The position numbers and the translations under genes are program-made. From Psychrobacter jeotgali (lineage in GTDB: Bacteria; Pseudomonadota; Gammaproteobacteria; Pseudomonadales; Moraxellaceae): a stretch of DNA of 64,000 nucleotides. The notes under the pieces are model-generated. The model saw only the letters and a program-made list of their open reading frames with translations, was not told the DNA's origin and searched no databases. The DNA lies in the NCBI RefSeq assembly GCF_904846315.1, contig NZ_CAJHAF010000001.1:496001-560000 (forward strand), read 5' to 3'. Of this stretch, positions 47,105 through 55,286 are shown in pieces (within the stretch, counting starts at the first letter, position 1; each line of letters starts with the position of its first letter).

Positions 47105-47557
47105 TTACAGCTGACCGAGTGCCAGCCCGCTGCTACGGTATATCTCTATGCTTTGATTACCCATCACTCCATGCGCTGTAATCAGGGCGGACTGCTGCTG
47201 ATGCAGTGTCTGTATCAGTGCATTAAGCTGCACCAGCTGCTCTGCGCTCATCTGCCGATCAGTCAGGCACTGCGTTAGCGTAGATAGTTGGCGCGTGATG
47301 CTTACGCACAGGTGCGCAAGCTGCTGCGACTGCCTGCGGTTATGATGTAAGCTGACTGCAAACGCATCAGCAATAGCTCTCAGCGTCTGCATATAGCGCT
47401 CATGCTCATAATGCATACGCTGGGCTGCGATATTCGCTTGTCTGTGCATAGTCTCGCACTGCACAGTCAGCATCTTGGTCTGCACCTGATACTGCCGCGC
47501 CTGAGTGCTCAGCCCTAATGCGGTCTGGATAATCTCGCTGAGCTGCCACTGCGCCAT
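47105..47557 (-). CDS. Helical protein, CRISPR-linked, unknown (pair 2, gene B)
   Basis: 150 residues from the ATG at 47557 with GGAAG close upstream; the frame extends 24 codons further. All-helical and Gln/His-rich, with QCETMHRQANIAAQRMHYEH matching the paralogue at 42144-42644. It follows array 2 and a CAAGCTTG palindrome and heads the unit B2-A2. Function unknown; the repeated B-then-A gene order suggests the two proteins work together, perhaps as a membrane complex. Confidence 0.7.
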   Translation of the reverse strand: MAQWQLSEIIQTALGLSTQARQYQVQTKMLTVQCETMHRQANIAAQRMHYEHERYMQTLRAIADAFAVSLHHNRRQSQQLAHLCVSITRQLSTLTQCLTDRQMSAEQLVQLNALIQTLHQQQSALITAHGVMGNQSIEIYRSSGLALGQL

Positions 47558-47641
47558 ATTGCTTCCATTGTAATAGTTAATTAAGTTGGCTGATCGCTTC
47601 AGTAGGATTATCATAGCGCTTATGGACAAAAACTGTGCATA

Positions 47642-47655
47642 TCACAAGCTTGTCA
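47642..47655. promoter_or_regulatory. CAAGCTTG operator-like site upstream of coiled-coil pair 2
   Basis: TCACAAGCTTGTCA, 85 bp upstream of the B2 start. Confidence 0.65.
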
Positions 47656-47734
47656 GTATGTAGCAATCAGAAAAATCATAAAGGTAGGTGATTTGCGTTG
47701 CAAATCTACAAGGCTTGATTTACTATACTTAAGT

Positions 47735-47955
47735 CGCTCATTATATGAGTGACCTCTAAGCGATTAGGGATGTTTTAGACACTATCTGACGAAGATAAGG
47801 TGCGTTATTTAACATTTCAGACGTGTTATTGGTTATTTTTGATCGATTTGTACTTAAAAATTGGTTAAAAAAACATCAACTTTTAAGCCAACATTAGTCG
47901 GCTAAAATTTTTATGGTAAGTTATTGATTTTATTAACAATAAAAACCAGTGTACA
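47735..47955 (+). promoter_or_regulatory. Leader of CRISPR array 2
   Basis: About 190 bp homologous to the leaders of arrays 1 and 3 (GACGAAGATAAGGTGCG, AACATTTCAGAC, TTGGTTAAAAAAACATCAAC). Its far end (about 47757-47781) reads CTAAGCGATTAGGGATGTTT then AGAC, a partial CRISPR repeat in inverted orientation, preceded by a small hairpin (GTCGCTCAT..ATGAGTGAC). Confidence 0.75.
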
Positions 47956-48058
47956 GTCTGAAACCTTCCCCGATTTCTAGGGGATTAAGACGGACTGCGT
48001 TTCTTTTCATCTAACAAATCTACGTCTGAAACCTTCCCCGATCTCTAAGGTGAGAGAC
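47956..48058 (+). CRISPR. CRISPR array 2: two repeats, one spacer
   Basis: One intact 36-bp repeat at 47956-47991 (GTCTGAAACC ... GATTAAGAC), one 32-bp spacer at 47992-48023, and a terminal degenerate repeat at 48024-48058 whose 3' third has changed. Same repeat family as arrays 1 and 3. The leader is on the left, so transcription is rightward. Confidence 0.9.
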
Positions 48059-48135
48059 GTTAAGAAAAAGCACTGCTTTTTTAGTCTCGCAAGAGAAAGT
48101 TCTTTAAATAGAACTTTCTAAGCGTATAAAAGTTG
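48059..48135. repeat. Small hairpins trailing CRISPR array 2
   Basis: AAAAAGCACTGCTTTTT then CTCGCAAGAG and AGAAAGTTCT..AGAACTTTCT, the same units, in reverse order and strand, as in the hairpin string beyond array 1 (33489-33540). Confidence 0.7.
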
Positions 48136-48170
48136 CCTGTCAGAAAATTAATATCACTAAAATTATCCAA

Positions 48171-48198
48171 GAAGCCATCTATTGCAGATGGCTTTTTT
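48171..48198 (+). terminator. Terminator after CRISPR array 2
   Basis: AAGCCATCT with AGATGGCTT around ATTGC, followed by a run of Ts. Confidence 0.85.
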
Positions 48199-48275
48199 GG
48201 TTTTTGGTCGCCTGATACTTGAGCTTAGTAATGCGGTTATCTATCAGTAGCAGGGTGATACATTTATGATAAGTA

Positions 48276-48289
48276 TCACAAGCTTGTCA
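48276..48289. promoter_or_regulatory. CAAGCTTG operator-like site upstream of the TPR gene
   Basis: TCACAAGCTTGTCA, about 200 bp before the TPR gene start at 48486; further away than at the other genes. Confidence 0.55.
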
Positions 48290-48485
48290 GCTCACCAATA
48301 AGCATAATAAATCGTATAGGATAATGTCTGTTGAGAGTCGCTGTAGTCACTCTACTCTTATTACTAGTCATAGCAGCGCTATCATGGTTTGCATTGCAAA
48401 TATATAAGGAGTGCTTTAGCATACATAAGTTGTTTTTTAGCAGCCAGCGACCTTTACCCACCACTAACTTGAGCGCGATATCCTT

Positions 48486-49640
48486 ATGATGACTTACCAA
48501 GCCCTTGATGCGATAGCGCATGCCAGCCGCCTACATCAAGCCGGTCTCGATGATGAACTACAGCGGTATTATCATCAGTTAACGGGTGATGGCATTGATG
48601 AGATCCGGCCGTGGCTGAGTCAGTTGCTACTGCGCTCAGCACAGTATGATGCTGATAGTCTGCCTGATAGTGTCTATCAGCGCTGCGAGGGTTGGCGTGC
48701 CTATTTTCAAGGGCAATATATCAAGGCGTATGAGTATTTTCAGCACAGTATCGCAGATAGCGACTGGCAGCGTTATGCTTATGATGCGGCGCTGGGTATG
48801 GCAAAGGTTTATACACGTAGTGGTCAGTGGCAGTTGGCTCAAGACTGGGCACTATATTATCTATCACTAGCCCGCTCGTTGCGTGATGACTTTGGCCTGA
48901 CCAAAGGCTATGGCGCGCTTGCCGAGATTTATTTGCGAGGTGACCAGCCCCGCGCTGCGCTGGCGTGCTTTCAAATCGCCAATCAGCTGATGCCACTAGG
49001 GCAAGGGCAGCTTGATAAGCAGTATAATTTTTTGGCATCAGCGCTGATGCGTAACGGGGAGTGGCTACGGGCTGAGACCTTATTACGTAACAGTATCAAG
49101 ATGTCAACCGATAAACTGGGTATCAATCCAGAAGATATGTCTGCCAAGATCAGCTATCTGCATAGCTGGTCACGCCTAAGCTATCTGCATTTAGAGCGTC
49201 AGCAAGATATATGCCTACCTGAGCGTGTCAAGATGCTATTGTCCGAGTTGACTCATCCGGCGCTTTTTGTGCCAGCAGGGTTTGTACTGTCTGCGCTCGC
49301 TATCCAAGCGATACGCTATCAGCAATACCACTTCGCCAATGACTATCTAGCATCGTCATTATCAGCCTTTGGCAAGTCAGCTGCTATGGAGTATCAGTGG
49401 GTGCTACGCTTGCAGCAAGCGCTATCTGCTGATACTGCTCATGCTCAGACTGAATCTACAAGCTATGCACCGTGTCAGCAGTTGCTTGAGCTATCGCCTA
49501 TCGCCGCGCCTGACATAAGTATCGTCGTCGATAACACTTGGGCGAACATCGAACTTGATAATGCAGGGTATCAGCCGCTTATCACCGAGCAGGAGTCGTT
49601 AGAGTCGCTCACCGAGATGTGGCGTTTATTCTTTATCTAA
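48486..49640 (+). CDS. TPR-repeat protein in the type III-B locus
   Basis: 384 residues. Helical repeats with the TPR pattern (for example AYEYFQHSI.., GLTKGYGALAEIYLRGDQPRAALACFQIAN, LLRNSIKMS) cover roughly residues 65-330. No protease, CHAT or nuclease motif is seen, so it is not an obvious Csx29/TPR-CHAT. It leads a three-gene unit with an SDR and a Gfo/Idh protein (84 nt gap, then a 1-nt overlap) between arrays 2 and 3. Probably a protein-interaction scaffold. Confidence 0.7.
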   Translation: MMTYQALDAIAHASRLHQAGLDDELQRYYHQLTGDGIDEIRPWLSQLLLRSAQYDADSLPDSVYQRCEGWRAYFQGQYIKAYEYFQHSIADSDWQRYAYDAALGMAKVYTRSGQWQLAQDWALYYLSLARSLRDDFGLTKGYGALAEIYLRGDQPRAALACFQIANQLMPLGQGQLDKQYNFLASALMRNGEWLRAETLLRNSIKMSTDKLGINPEDMSAKISYLHSWSRLSYLHLERQQDICLPERVKMLLSELTHPALFVPAGFVLSALAIQAIRYQQYHFANDYLASSLSAFGKSAAMEYQWVLRLQQALSADTAHAQTESTSYAPCQQLLELSPIAAPDISIVVDNTWANIELDNAGYQPLITEQESLESLTEMWRLFFI

Positions 49641-49724
49641 ACAGCTCTTTATCTAAAATCTTCTTTATTTAGACAGCTTTTTATCTCAATCATTATAATT
49701 ATCAAATAATAAAGGCGTGACTGT

Positions 49725-50495
49725 ATGCAAATGTTAACCCCAAATAGTGTCAATGGCAGTAGCAAAGCCAATTCACAAAAACAAACTATCATTGTCACTG
49801 GAGCGGCGGGGGGCATGGGGCGCGAGTGCTGCCGCTACTTTTGTGAACTGGGCTGGCAGGTACTGGCGATTGATCATAATAAGCCGCGACTTGAGCGTCT
49901 AGCTAAGCTTGACGGTATCGAGGTGCTGTGCATCGAGCTACAAGATATTGGTTTGGTCGCTGCGATCGATCAGATACTAGATACCATGCCGCCGCTGTGG
50001 GGACTGGTCAATCTAGCAGGCATCTCAAAAGGCGATAGTATTGAAAACCTGAGTGAGGCGGATTGGCAAATGTCCTTTGATGTCAATGTCACGCCAGCGT
50101 ATCGTCTGATTAAAGGCGTCTATGAGCGCATGCACAAAGACTCAAAAGGCGGCAGTATCATCAATGTCTCCTCACCTGTGGCATACATCGGCGCCAGAAA
50201 GCCGAGCTACTCTGCGAGTAAAGCGGCGATGCACGGTTTGACCACCAGCTGCGCGCGTAACTTGGGTCAATACAATATTCGCGTGAACTTATTATTACCG
50301 GGTACGACCATCACTGAGATGACATCGGACTGGAGCGAGGAGCGCCAGCAAGCGATCGCCGCTGAGAGCTTACTTAAGCGCTTGTGTACACCGCAGGAGA
50401 TCGCTGAGAGTATTGCGTTTTTATTAAGTGAGCATAGCCGCTATATGAGTGGCAGTATCTTAGATATGACGTGCGGCGGGATGTGGGGACACTGA
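49725..50495 (+). CDS. Short-chain dehydrogenase/reductase (SDR) in the CRISPR locus
   Basis: 256 residues. Classical SDR: cofactor motif VTGAAGGMGRECC, NLAGISKG, catalytic Ser in NVSSPVAYIG and Y-x-x-x-K in YSASKAAMHG. The residue after the second strand (IDHNKPR) fits NAD(H) preference. Substrate unknown. It is translationally coupled to the following Gfo/Idh/MocA gene, so the two probably act on one pathway or metabolite. Confidence 0.85.
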   Translation: MQMLTPNSVNGSSKANSQKQTIIVTGAAGGMGRECCRYFCELGWQVLAIDHNKPRLERLAKLDGIEVLCIELQDIGLVAAIDQILDTMPPLWGLVNLAGISKGDSIENLSEADWQMSFDVNVTPAYRLIKGVYERMHKDSKGGSIINVSSPVAYIGARKPSYSASKAAMHGLTTSCARNLGQYNIRVNLLLPGTTITEMTSDWSEERQQAIAAESLLKRLCTPQEIAESIAFLLSEHSRYMSGSILDMTCGGMWGH

Positions 50496-51532
50496 TGACT
50501 AAGCAAATGATACAGCCGATAGGTGATAATCAACCTAAATTGCGCTGCGTACTCTTTGGTCTGGGCAATCAAGCCCAAGAGCATCTGCTCGCCTCGCTGA
50601 GCCATCCTGACATCGACATCATCGCAGGTATCGACTCAAGCACCGCGCAATGGGAGGCGATACGAACCGCTTACCCTACAGCGGATATACAATTTTTTGA
50701 CTCACTTGAGGCGTTACTATCCTCAAGCCTAGACTTTGATGCCTTTATCATGGCATTGCCGCATCATGCTTATCAGCCTATTTGGTCTGATATCTTGCGC
50801 TGCAATAAGCCTATCTTAAAAGAAAAGCCACTGGGGCGTAACTATCAAGAAGCGCGGCAGTTTATGCAGCAGGCGAGCGATGCTCATTGTGGCCTGATGA
50901 CGGCCATACAGCGGCGCACGCATCCAAGCTATGTGTATCTGGCACAGTACTTAAGCGACCATAAGCTTGTCGCAGATGAGGTACATGTCCATCTACATTT
51001 GGGCAAAGGACAAGTTAATCCATCGCAGTCGTTTGATTTGGGCTGGCGCGGTGACCGTATCGTATCAGGTGGCGGCGCGTTACTCGATGCAGGCTATCAC
51101 ATGATCGATATCTTGATGTATCTGATTGGCGACTTTGATATCGTCGCCGCAACTATGTGGCATGACGAAAAAGTCGATAACGGTATCGAAAATGAAGATC
51201 GCAGCTGGCTGATGGCACGCTCACAAAACACTTGGATAGGCGTTGATATTTGGGTAAAAGGCGAGCCAAATAATAAAGGCGGCTATAAAAAGTCCGAGCG
51301 CATCGTACTCAAATGTGGCAATCAGCATATCTGCGCTAATAGAGAAGGGGTGTGGGTCGATGATGAGCAGATATATCATACCTCTCGCGAGTGGCAGCAG
51401 GCGATGGCGCAGCAATTGACCGACTTTTCTACACGTATTCGTCACGATCGCTGGGATGACAATATAATATGGGATCAGCTGCCGATTATGCTCAAGATAG
51501 AACAAGCCTACGCCTTATCTAGCCGTTATTAA
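50495..51532 (+). CDS. Gfo/Idh/MocA family oxidoreductase in the CRISPR locus
   Basis: 345 residues from the ATG at 50495, which overlaps the SDR stop (TGATG); the frame reaches back to 50471, which I reject. Rossmann motif CVLFGLGNQAQEHL, the family's catalytic EKPLGRN (Lys in E-K-P) and the C-terminal beta-sheet domain with LLDAGYHMIDIL. Members oxidise sugars or related polyols with NAD(P). Its place in a type III CRISPR locus is unexpected. Confidence 0.85.
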   Translation: MTKQMIQPIGDNQPKLRCVLFGLGNQAQEHLLASLSHPDIDIIAGIDSSTAQWEAIRTAYPTADIQFFDSLEALLSSSLDFDAFIMALPHHAYQPIWSDILRCNKPILKEKPLGRNYQEARQFMQQASDAHCGLMTAIQRRTHPSYVYLAQYLSDHKLVADEVHVHLHLGKGQVNPSQSFDLGWRGDRIVSGGGALLDAGYHMIDILMYLIGDFDIVAATMWHDEKVDNGIENEDRSWLMARSQNTWIGVDIWVKGEPNNKGGYKKSERIVLKCGNQHICANREGVWVDDEQIYHTSREWQQAMAQQLTDFSTRIRHDRWDDNIIWDQLPIMLKIEQAYALSSRY

Positions 51533-51634
51533 TGATTCAATGTCAATCATAATCAATCGGTTAAGAGTATACGTCCTATAAGGCACAGCTAATAGCAGAC
51601 AGTCACTAAAATCTAATAAAACCTTAGCCATCTG

Positions 51635-51943
51635 TTATGGACAGTCAGAGTTCACGCGCCGTACCACGTATTGCTCAAGCTTAGCATCGAGCGCCGATAG
51701 CTGCTCAGCCGTCAACTCAACACCGCGTAACTGCTCTGGAATATACAGGCTTAAATGTAGATAATTCACCCCGAGTACATTTAGGTCAGCGACGATATTG
51801 ATAGGTAGTGAGCCAATGACGGTATCGCCTGCTGTCAGCATTTCGTAATCGGTAAGATGGGTCAGGTGCGCGTCATAGTGATGACCCGTATGATTCATCC
51901 AATCCACCGCGCCCTGATGACGACTGACCAAATAGATACTCAT
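51635..51943 (-). CDS. csx16: CRISPR-associated protein Csx16 (VVA1548 family)
   Basis: 102 residues. The sequence SIYLVSRHQGAVDWM, then GDTVIGSLPINIVADL and YLHLSLYIPEQLRGVELTAE matches the Csx16/VVA1548 family. The family has a CARF-like fold and has been predicted to be a ring nuclease that degrades cyclic oligoadenylates to switch off the response. That fits a locus with a GGDD cyclase and Card1. It stands alone on the minus strand with its own palindrome upstream. Confidence 0.85.
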   Translation of the reverse strand: MSIYLVSRHQGAVDWMNHTGHHYDAHLTHLTDYEMLTAGDTVIGSLPINIVADLNVLGVNYLHLSLYIPEQLRGVELTAEQLSALDAKLEQYVVRRVNSDCP

Positions 51944-52036
51944 AATCTCTCCTATCGATGATGATTTTATACTGTATATAATAACGACTATGATAATAAA
52001 GCGCGATTATACAGACAGTGGTGCAAATAGCGTACT

Positions 52037-52052
52037 TACGCAAGCTTGTCAC
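52037..52052. promoter_or_regulatory. CAAGCTTG operator-like site upstream of csx16
   Basis: TTACGCAAGCTTGTCA; core 52041-52048, about 98 bp upstream of the csx16 start. Confidence 0.6.
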
Positions 52053-52189
52053 GGTCTCTCTATATCACCATGCCACTATGTCGCATAATATTATTATGAG
52101 ACTTGCTAACATGCGCTCTACACGTTGATGGTTATTAGCTCTGGGTCAAAATAGTAGTTGCATAGCCAAGCGACTTCTATTAACATTGA

Positions 52190-52415
52190 GAAGTGACAAA
52201 CAACTGTCACTTCCTAAGTGATTAGGGATAGTTTCAGACATTATCTGATGAAGATAAGGTGCACTATTTAACATTTCAGACGTATTATTGGTCAATTTTT
52301 AATCAATTAGTTGCTAAGAATTGGTTAAAAAAACATCAACTTTTAAGCCAACTTTTGTCGGCTAAAAAATTGATTATAAGTTATTGATTCTATTGATAAT
52401 AAAAACCGGAGTACA
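52190..52415 (+). promoter_or_regulatory. Leader of CRISPR array 3
   Basis: Homologous to the other two leaders. Its far end carries a hairpin (GAAGTGACA..TGTCACTTC, 52190-52213) followed by CTAAGTGATTAGGGATAG and TTTCAGAC (to 52239), a partial CRISPR repeat in inverted orientation. Confidence 0.75.
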
Positions 52416-52592
52416 GTCTGAAACCTTCCCCGATTTCTAGGGGATTAAGACTTTCAGATACATGACTAGGAAGAGTACTCACTGTGTCTGAAACCTTCCC
52501 CGATTTCTAGGGGATTAAGACTTGTCTACAGTGTGGCGGTTCTCATTAAAGTCTAGGTCTGAAACCTTCCCCGATTTCTTAGGTGAGCGAGG
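52416..52592 (+). CRISPR. CRISPR array 3: three repeats, two spacers
   Basis: Intact 36-bp repeats at 52416-52451 and 52486-52521, and a degenerate terminal repeat from 52557 to about 52592 whose 3' part reads CTTAGGTGAGCGAGG. Spacers at 52452-52485 (34 bp) and 52522-52556 (35 bp). The repeat is identical to the first repeat of array 2. Transcribed rightward from the leader. Confidence 0.95.
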
Positions 52593-52745
52593 AATAATGA
52601 GTGTCTGGGAGACACTCATCCGAAGCGCAAGGCAAGAGCTATGCTCGCGCAGGCGTATAAAAATTGCATGTCAATTTTAGCTTCGCAAGTAAAAATCCTT
52701 TAAATAGGATTTTTCAAAGACTGGTATGTTAGTCTGAACAGAAAA
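52593..52745. repeat. String of small hairpins trailing CRISPR array 3
   Basis: ATGAGTGTCT/AGACACTCAT with a GGG loop (52597-52619), a GCAAGAGC..GCTCG unit, AAAATTGCATGTCAATTTT, CTTCGCAAG, AAAAATCC..GGATTTTT (52691-52714) and AGACT..AGTCT. Several units are homologous to the string beyond array 1. Confidence 0.7.
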
Positions 52746-52775
52746 TCTCAGATATGTCAGTCGCTCTAATAGCTC

Positions 52776-52810
52776 AAAAAGCACACAGCATTTTGTTGTG
52801 TGCTTTTTTT
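52776..52810. terminator. Terminator after CRISPR array 3
   Basis: AAAAAGCACACA pairs with TGTGTGCTTTTT across a short loop, with A and T runs at the ends, so it can stop transcription both ways. Confidence 0.85.
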
Positions 52811-53027
52811 ATTGCCTATGAATTGTTTAACCTAGCACCTAAAGAGTAGAGGTATCAATCATGCGCATATTTAGTTTATATTTTAGAAGGATTATATTGA
52901 TAATTAAAACTTAGTTCGGTACTATTGTTGACACGATATTATTGAACTACTGTCCACTGCCACTACGCTTACCATGAGCCATTCTCTTGCAACACAATCC
53001 TTTTCGTTTATGACTAATGAGACCTCT

Positions 53028-54071
53028 ATGCCAACTTTTTTTAAAAAATCAACATTAGTACTTAGTGTTTGTGCTTTATTGACCACGCTACCTGCCATGG
53101 CAGACTTGCAGAGATTTGAGCAAAGCCATGATGATGAACCAACTAAATGTGGATTCAAAAATGATAACGGTAAAGTTGTTGTACCTGCCAAGTATCATGA
53201 TTGTGGTACTTTTTCAGATGGTCGCGCGCGTGTCTCATTAAGAACAATGGGAACTATAAGATACTTTGATGGTGATGAGATGCAAGAGTATGAAGACTAT
53301 GTTTACCTGCAAGGTTATATTAATGATGCAGGTAAACTTGTAATACCTATCAAACATCAAGCGTTTGTTGAAGATATGATGATCGACTACCGCGACTTTA
53401 GTGAAGGTTTGCTGGCGGTACATAAAGATGGTAAATACGGCTATATTGACACCTCAGGCAAGCAAGTTATTCCTTACCGTTATAAAGACGCTACTGACTT
53501 TAAAGATGGCGTCGCCGTCGTGAGCCAAGGCGATAAATATGGTGTGATTGATAAATCAGGCAAAACCGTTGTGCCTTTCAGATTTGATTGGCTTGATGGT
53601 TACTCAGATGATATGGCGAAATATAGAAAGAATACAGATCATGATGCCTATAGTCTGGGTAAGTATGGGTTTGTTAATCGCACGGGTAAGATTGTCATTC
53701 CTGCCGAATGGGATGAGGCTTTTGATTTTTCAGAAGGGCTTGCGGTGGTCAAAAAAGGTGATTATGACACTGGTCAGTGGGGCGTGATTGATAAAACGGG
53801 TAAGCTCATTGTCTCACCAAAGTACGATCAGGTGTATGTAGAAGGCATGGCAGGCTTCGTTGCTGATGGCGATGGTCAATATAAAAATGGCAAGCTTGAT
53901 GTCTATAACTTCAATCCAAAGGGCGCTAGTGCATACGATGGCTACGACAGTATCACACGCTACACACTCGATAAGCGCGGCAAGGTCTTGTCCCAAAAAA
54001 CTTACTCAGAATGGAATGAAATAGAAGCTGAGCGTAACCCTAACTTTTCTTACTCAAGTTCTGAGTGGTGA
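53028..54071 (+). CDS. Exported WG-repeat protein
   Basis: 347 residues from the ATG at 53028 (GAG 6 nt upstream); earlier in-frame ATGs at 53010 and 52974 lack a better site. Signal peptide MPTFFKKSTLVLSVCALL..PAMA, cleaved before DLQ. At least five WG-type repeats follow (for example YGYIDTSGKQVIPYRYKDA, KYGVIDKSGKTVVPFRFDWL, KYGFVNRTGKIVIPAEWDEA, QWGVIDKTGKLIVSPKYDQV). Such repeats build beta-rich surface or periplasmic modules; function unknown. It lies just after the CRISPR region. Confidence 0.85.
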   Translation: MPTFFKKSTLVLSVCALLTTLPAMADLQRFEQSHDDEPTKCGFKNDNGKVVVPAKYHDCGTFSDGRARVSLRTMGTIRYFDGDEMQEYEDYVYLQGYINDAGKLVIPIKHQAFVEDMMIDYRDFSEGLLAVHKDGKYGYIDTSGKQVIPYRYKDATDFKDGVAVVSQGDKYGVIDKSGKTVVPFRFDWLDGYSDDMAKYRKNTDHDAYSLGKYGFVNRTGKIVIPAEWDEAFDFSEGLAVVKKGDYDTGQWGVIDKTGKLIVSPKYDQVYVEGMAGFVADGDGQYKNGKLDVYNFNPKGASAYDGYDSITRYTLDKRGKVLSQKTYSEWNEIEAERNPNFSYSSSEW

Positions 54072-54110
54072 GTTATCTTTAAACGTCTCTAACAATATAA
54101 AGGATAAGAC

Positions 54111-55175
54111 ATGTCATTGAGTGATAAGTTATTTATTAGCCCGTCCGTTGTTATCGAGTCTATGCGTGATAACGGCTATAAAAACACAGCTTATGCAGTC
54201 GCTGAGTTAATAGATAATAGTATTCAAGCACAAGCCACAGAAGTTTATTTTGTTGTCTACGAAAAACAAGTTCAAAATACTGATGGATCTCAAGGTGGTA
54301 AGCAGATCGATAGAATTGCCATTATTGATAACGGCAACGGTATGCCACCTGAAATCTTACATGCAGCCTTAGAGTTTGGAGCATCACAAAATCGTAAAGA
54401 CTTAAAAGGTATGGGTAAGTTTGGTATGGGCTTGCCAAACTCAAGCATCTCACAATGTAGAAGAACAGATGTGTATAGCTGGCAAGATAGTGAGCTACCA
54501 TACACTACATATTTGGACATCAATAAAATCCAAGAAGAAAAACAAGAGCATATTTTATATCCTCACCAGCAGATACTTCCTGAATACTTAACATTGCCAT
54601 TTAAGGGTGCGATACCAAAATCTGGTACGGCAGTGGTGTGGAGTCATTTGGATAAACTACACTGGAAAACATCAACTGCCTTGTTGCGCAATACCCAAGA
54701 TATCATTGGTCGTATGTATCGCCGTATGATCAACAATGATGATGTCAAGGTGGTTTTCCAAACATATTATCTAACCGAAGATGCATTATTTGGCTCTGAA
54801 TACGTACTCGAAAATGATGTTCCCTTTATTGCTAATGACCCATTACAGCTAATGGAGAACACTACGTTAAAAGGTGTCAAAGGCTATCCGCAAGAGATAA
54901 GTGAACCTGCGTTTGAAAAGGCATTTTATGATCGTTTTGAGATTGTACTCAATAATGGTAAAACAGGAATGGTGACAATAAGCTCATCAACTATCTCAGA
55001 TAAACTGGTTCAAAAGCTACGCGAAGACTCAAATTCATATATTGGCAATACTGAGGTGGGTAAAAAACTTAAGAACAACATTGGTCTATCTATTATGAGA
55101 GCTGGGAGAGAGCTTGATTTGATAGAAAACTTCAAGCTGTTTGATGATAAGTGTAAAGTGTTGCCGTATGATTAG
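54111..55175 (+). CDS. GHKL (HSP90-like) ATPase, apparently shortened at the C-terminus
   Basis: 354 residues. ATP-binding Bergerat motifs are clear: N-box AVAELIDNSIQAQATEV, G1 IIDNGNGMPPEIL and G2 KGMGKFGMGLPNSSIS. The related HSP90-like ATPases I know from defence and conflict loci continue for another 150 or so residues after the LSIMRAGREL motif; here the protein ends about 20 residues after it. It may be a natural short form or a truncated gene. It follows the WG-repeat gene by 39 nt. Confidence 0.75.
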   Translation: MSLSDKLFISPSVVIESMRDNGYKNTAYAVAELIDNSIQAQATEVYFVVYEKQVQNTDGSQGGKQIDRIAIIDNGNGMPPEILHAALEFGASQNRKDLKGMGKFGMGLPNSSISQCRRTDVYSWQDSELPYTTYLDINKIQEEKQEHILYPHQQILPEYLTLPFKGAIPKSGTAVVWSHLDKLHWKTSTALLRNTQDIIGRMYRRMINNDDVKVVFQTYYLTEDALFGSEYVLENDVPFIANDPLQLMENTTLKGVKGYPQEISEPAFEKAFYDRFEIVLNNGKTGMVTISSSTISDKLVQKLREDSNSYIGNTEVGKKLKNNIGLSIMRAGRELDLIENFKLFDDKCKVLPYD

Positions 55176-55286
55176 GCAGTATCTAGTCTAAACGACAATC
55201 ACATAGAATGTGACATCATCTTTCACAGTTATTCTTTAAGCTAGTCAAATATGTGAAAAACTCATTAGATTTTTTTAACTAAAGTT

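Noticed and set aside
48486..49640. TPR protein as a type III-E-like Csx29 (TPR-CHAT) protease
   Set aside because: No CHAT His-Cys pair or protease domain is visible and the effector is a multisubunit Cmr complex.
50960..50970. AAGCTTGTC inside the Gfo/Idh gene and CAAGCTTG inside the WG-repeat gene (53,881)
   Set aside because: Both lie within coding sequence without flanking palindromy; I take them as chance matches and did not count them in the regulon.
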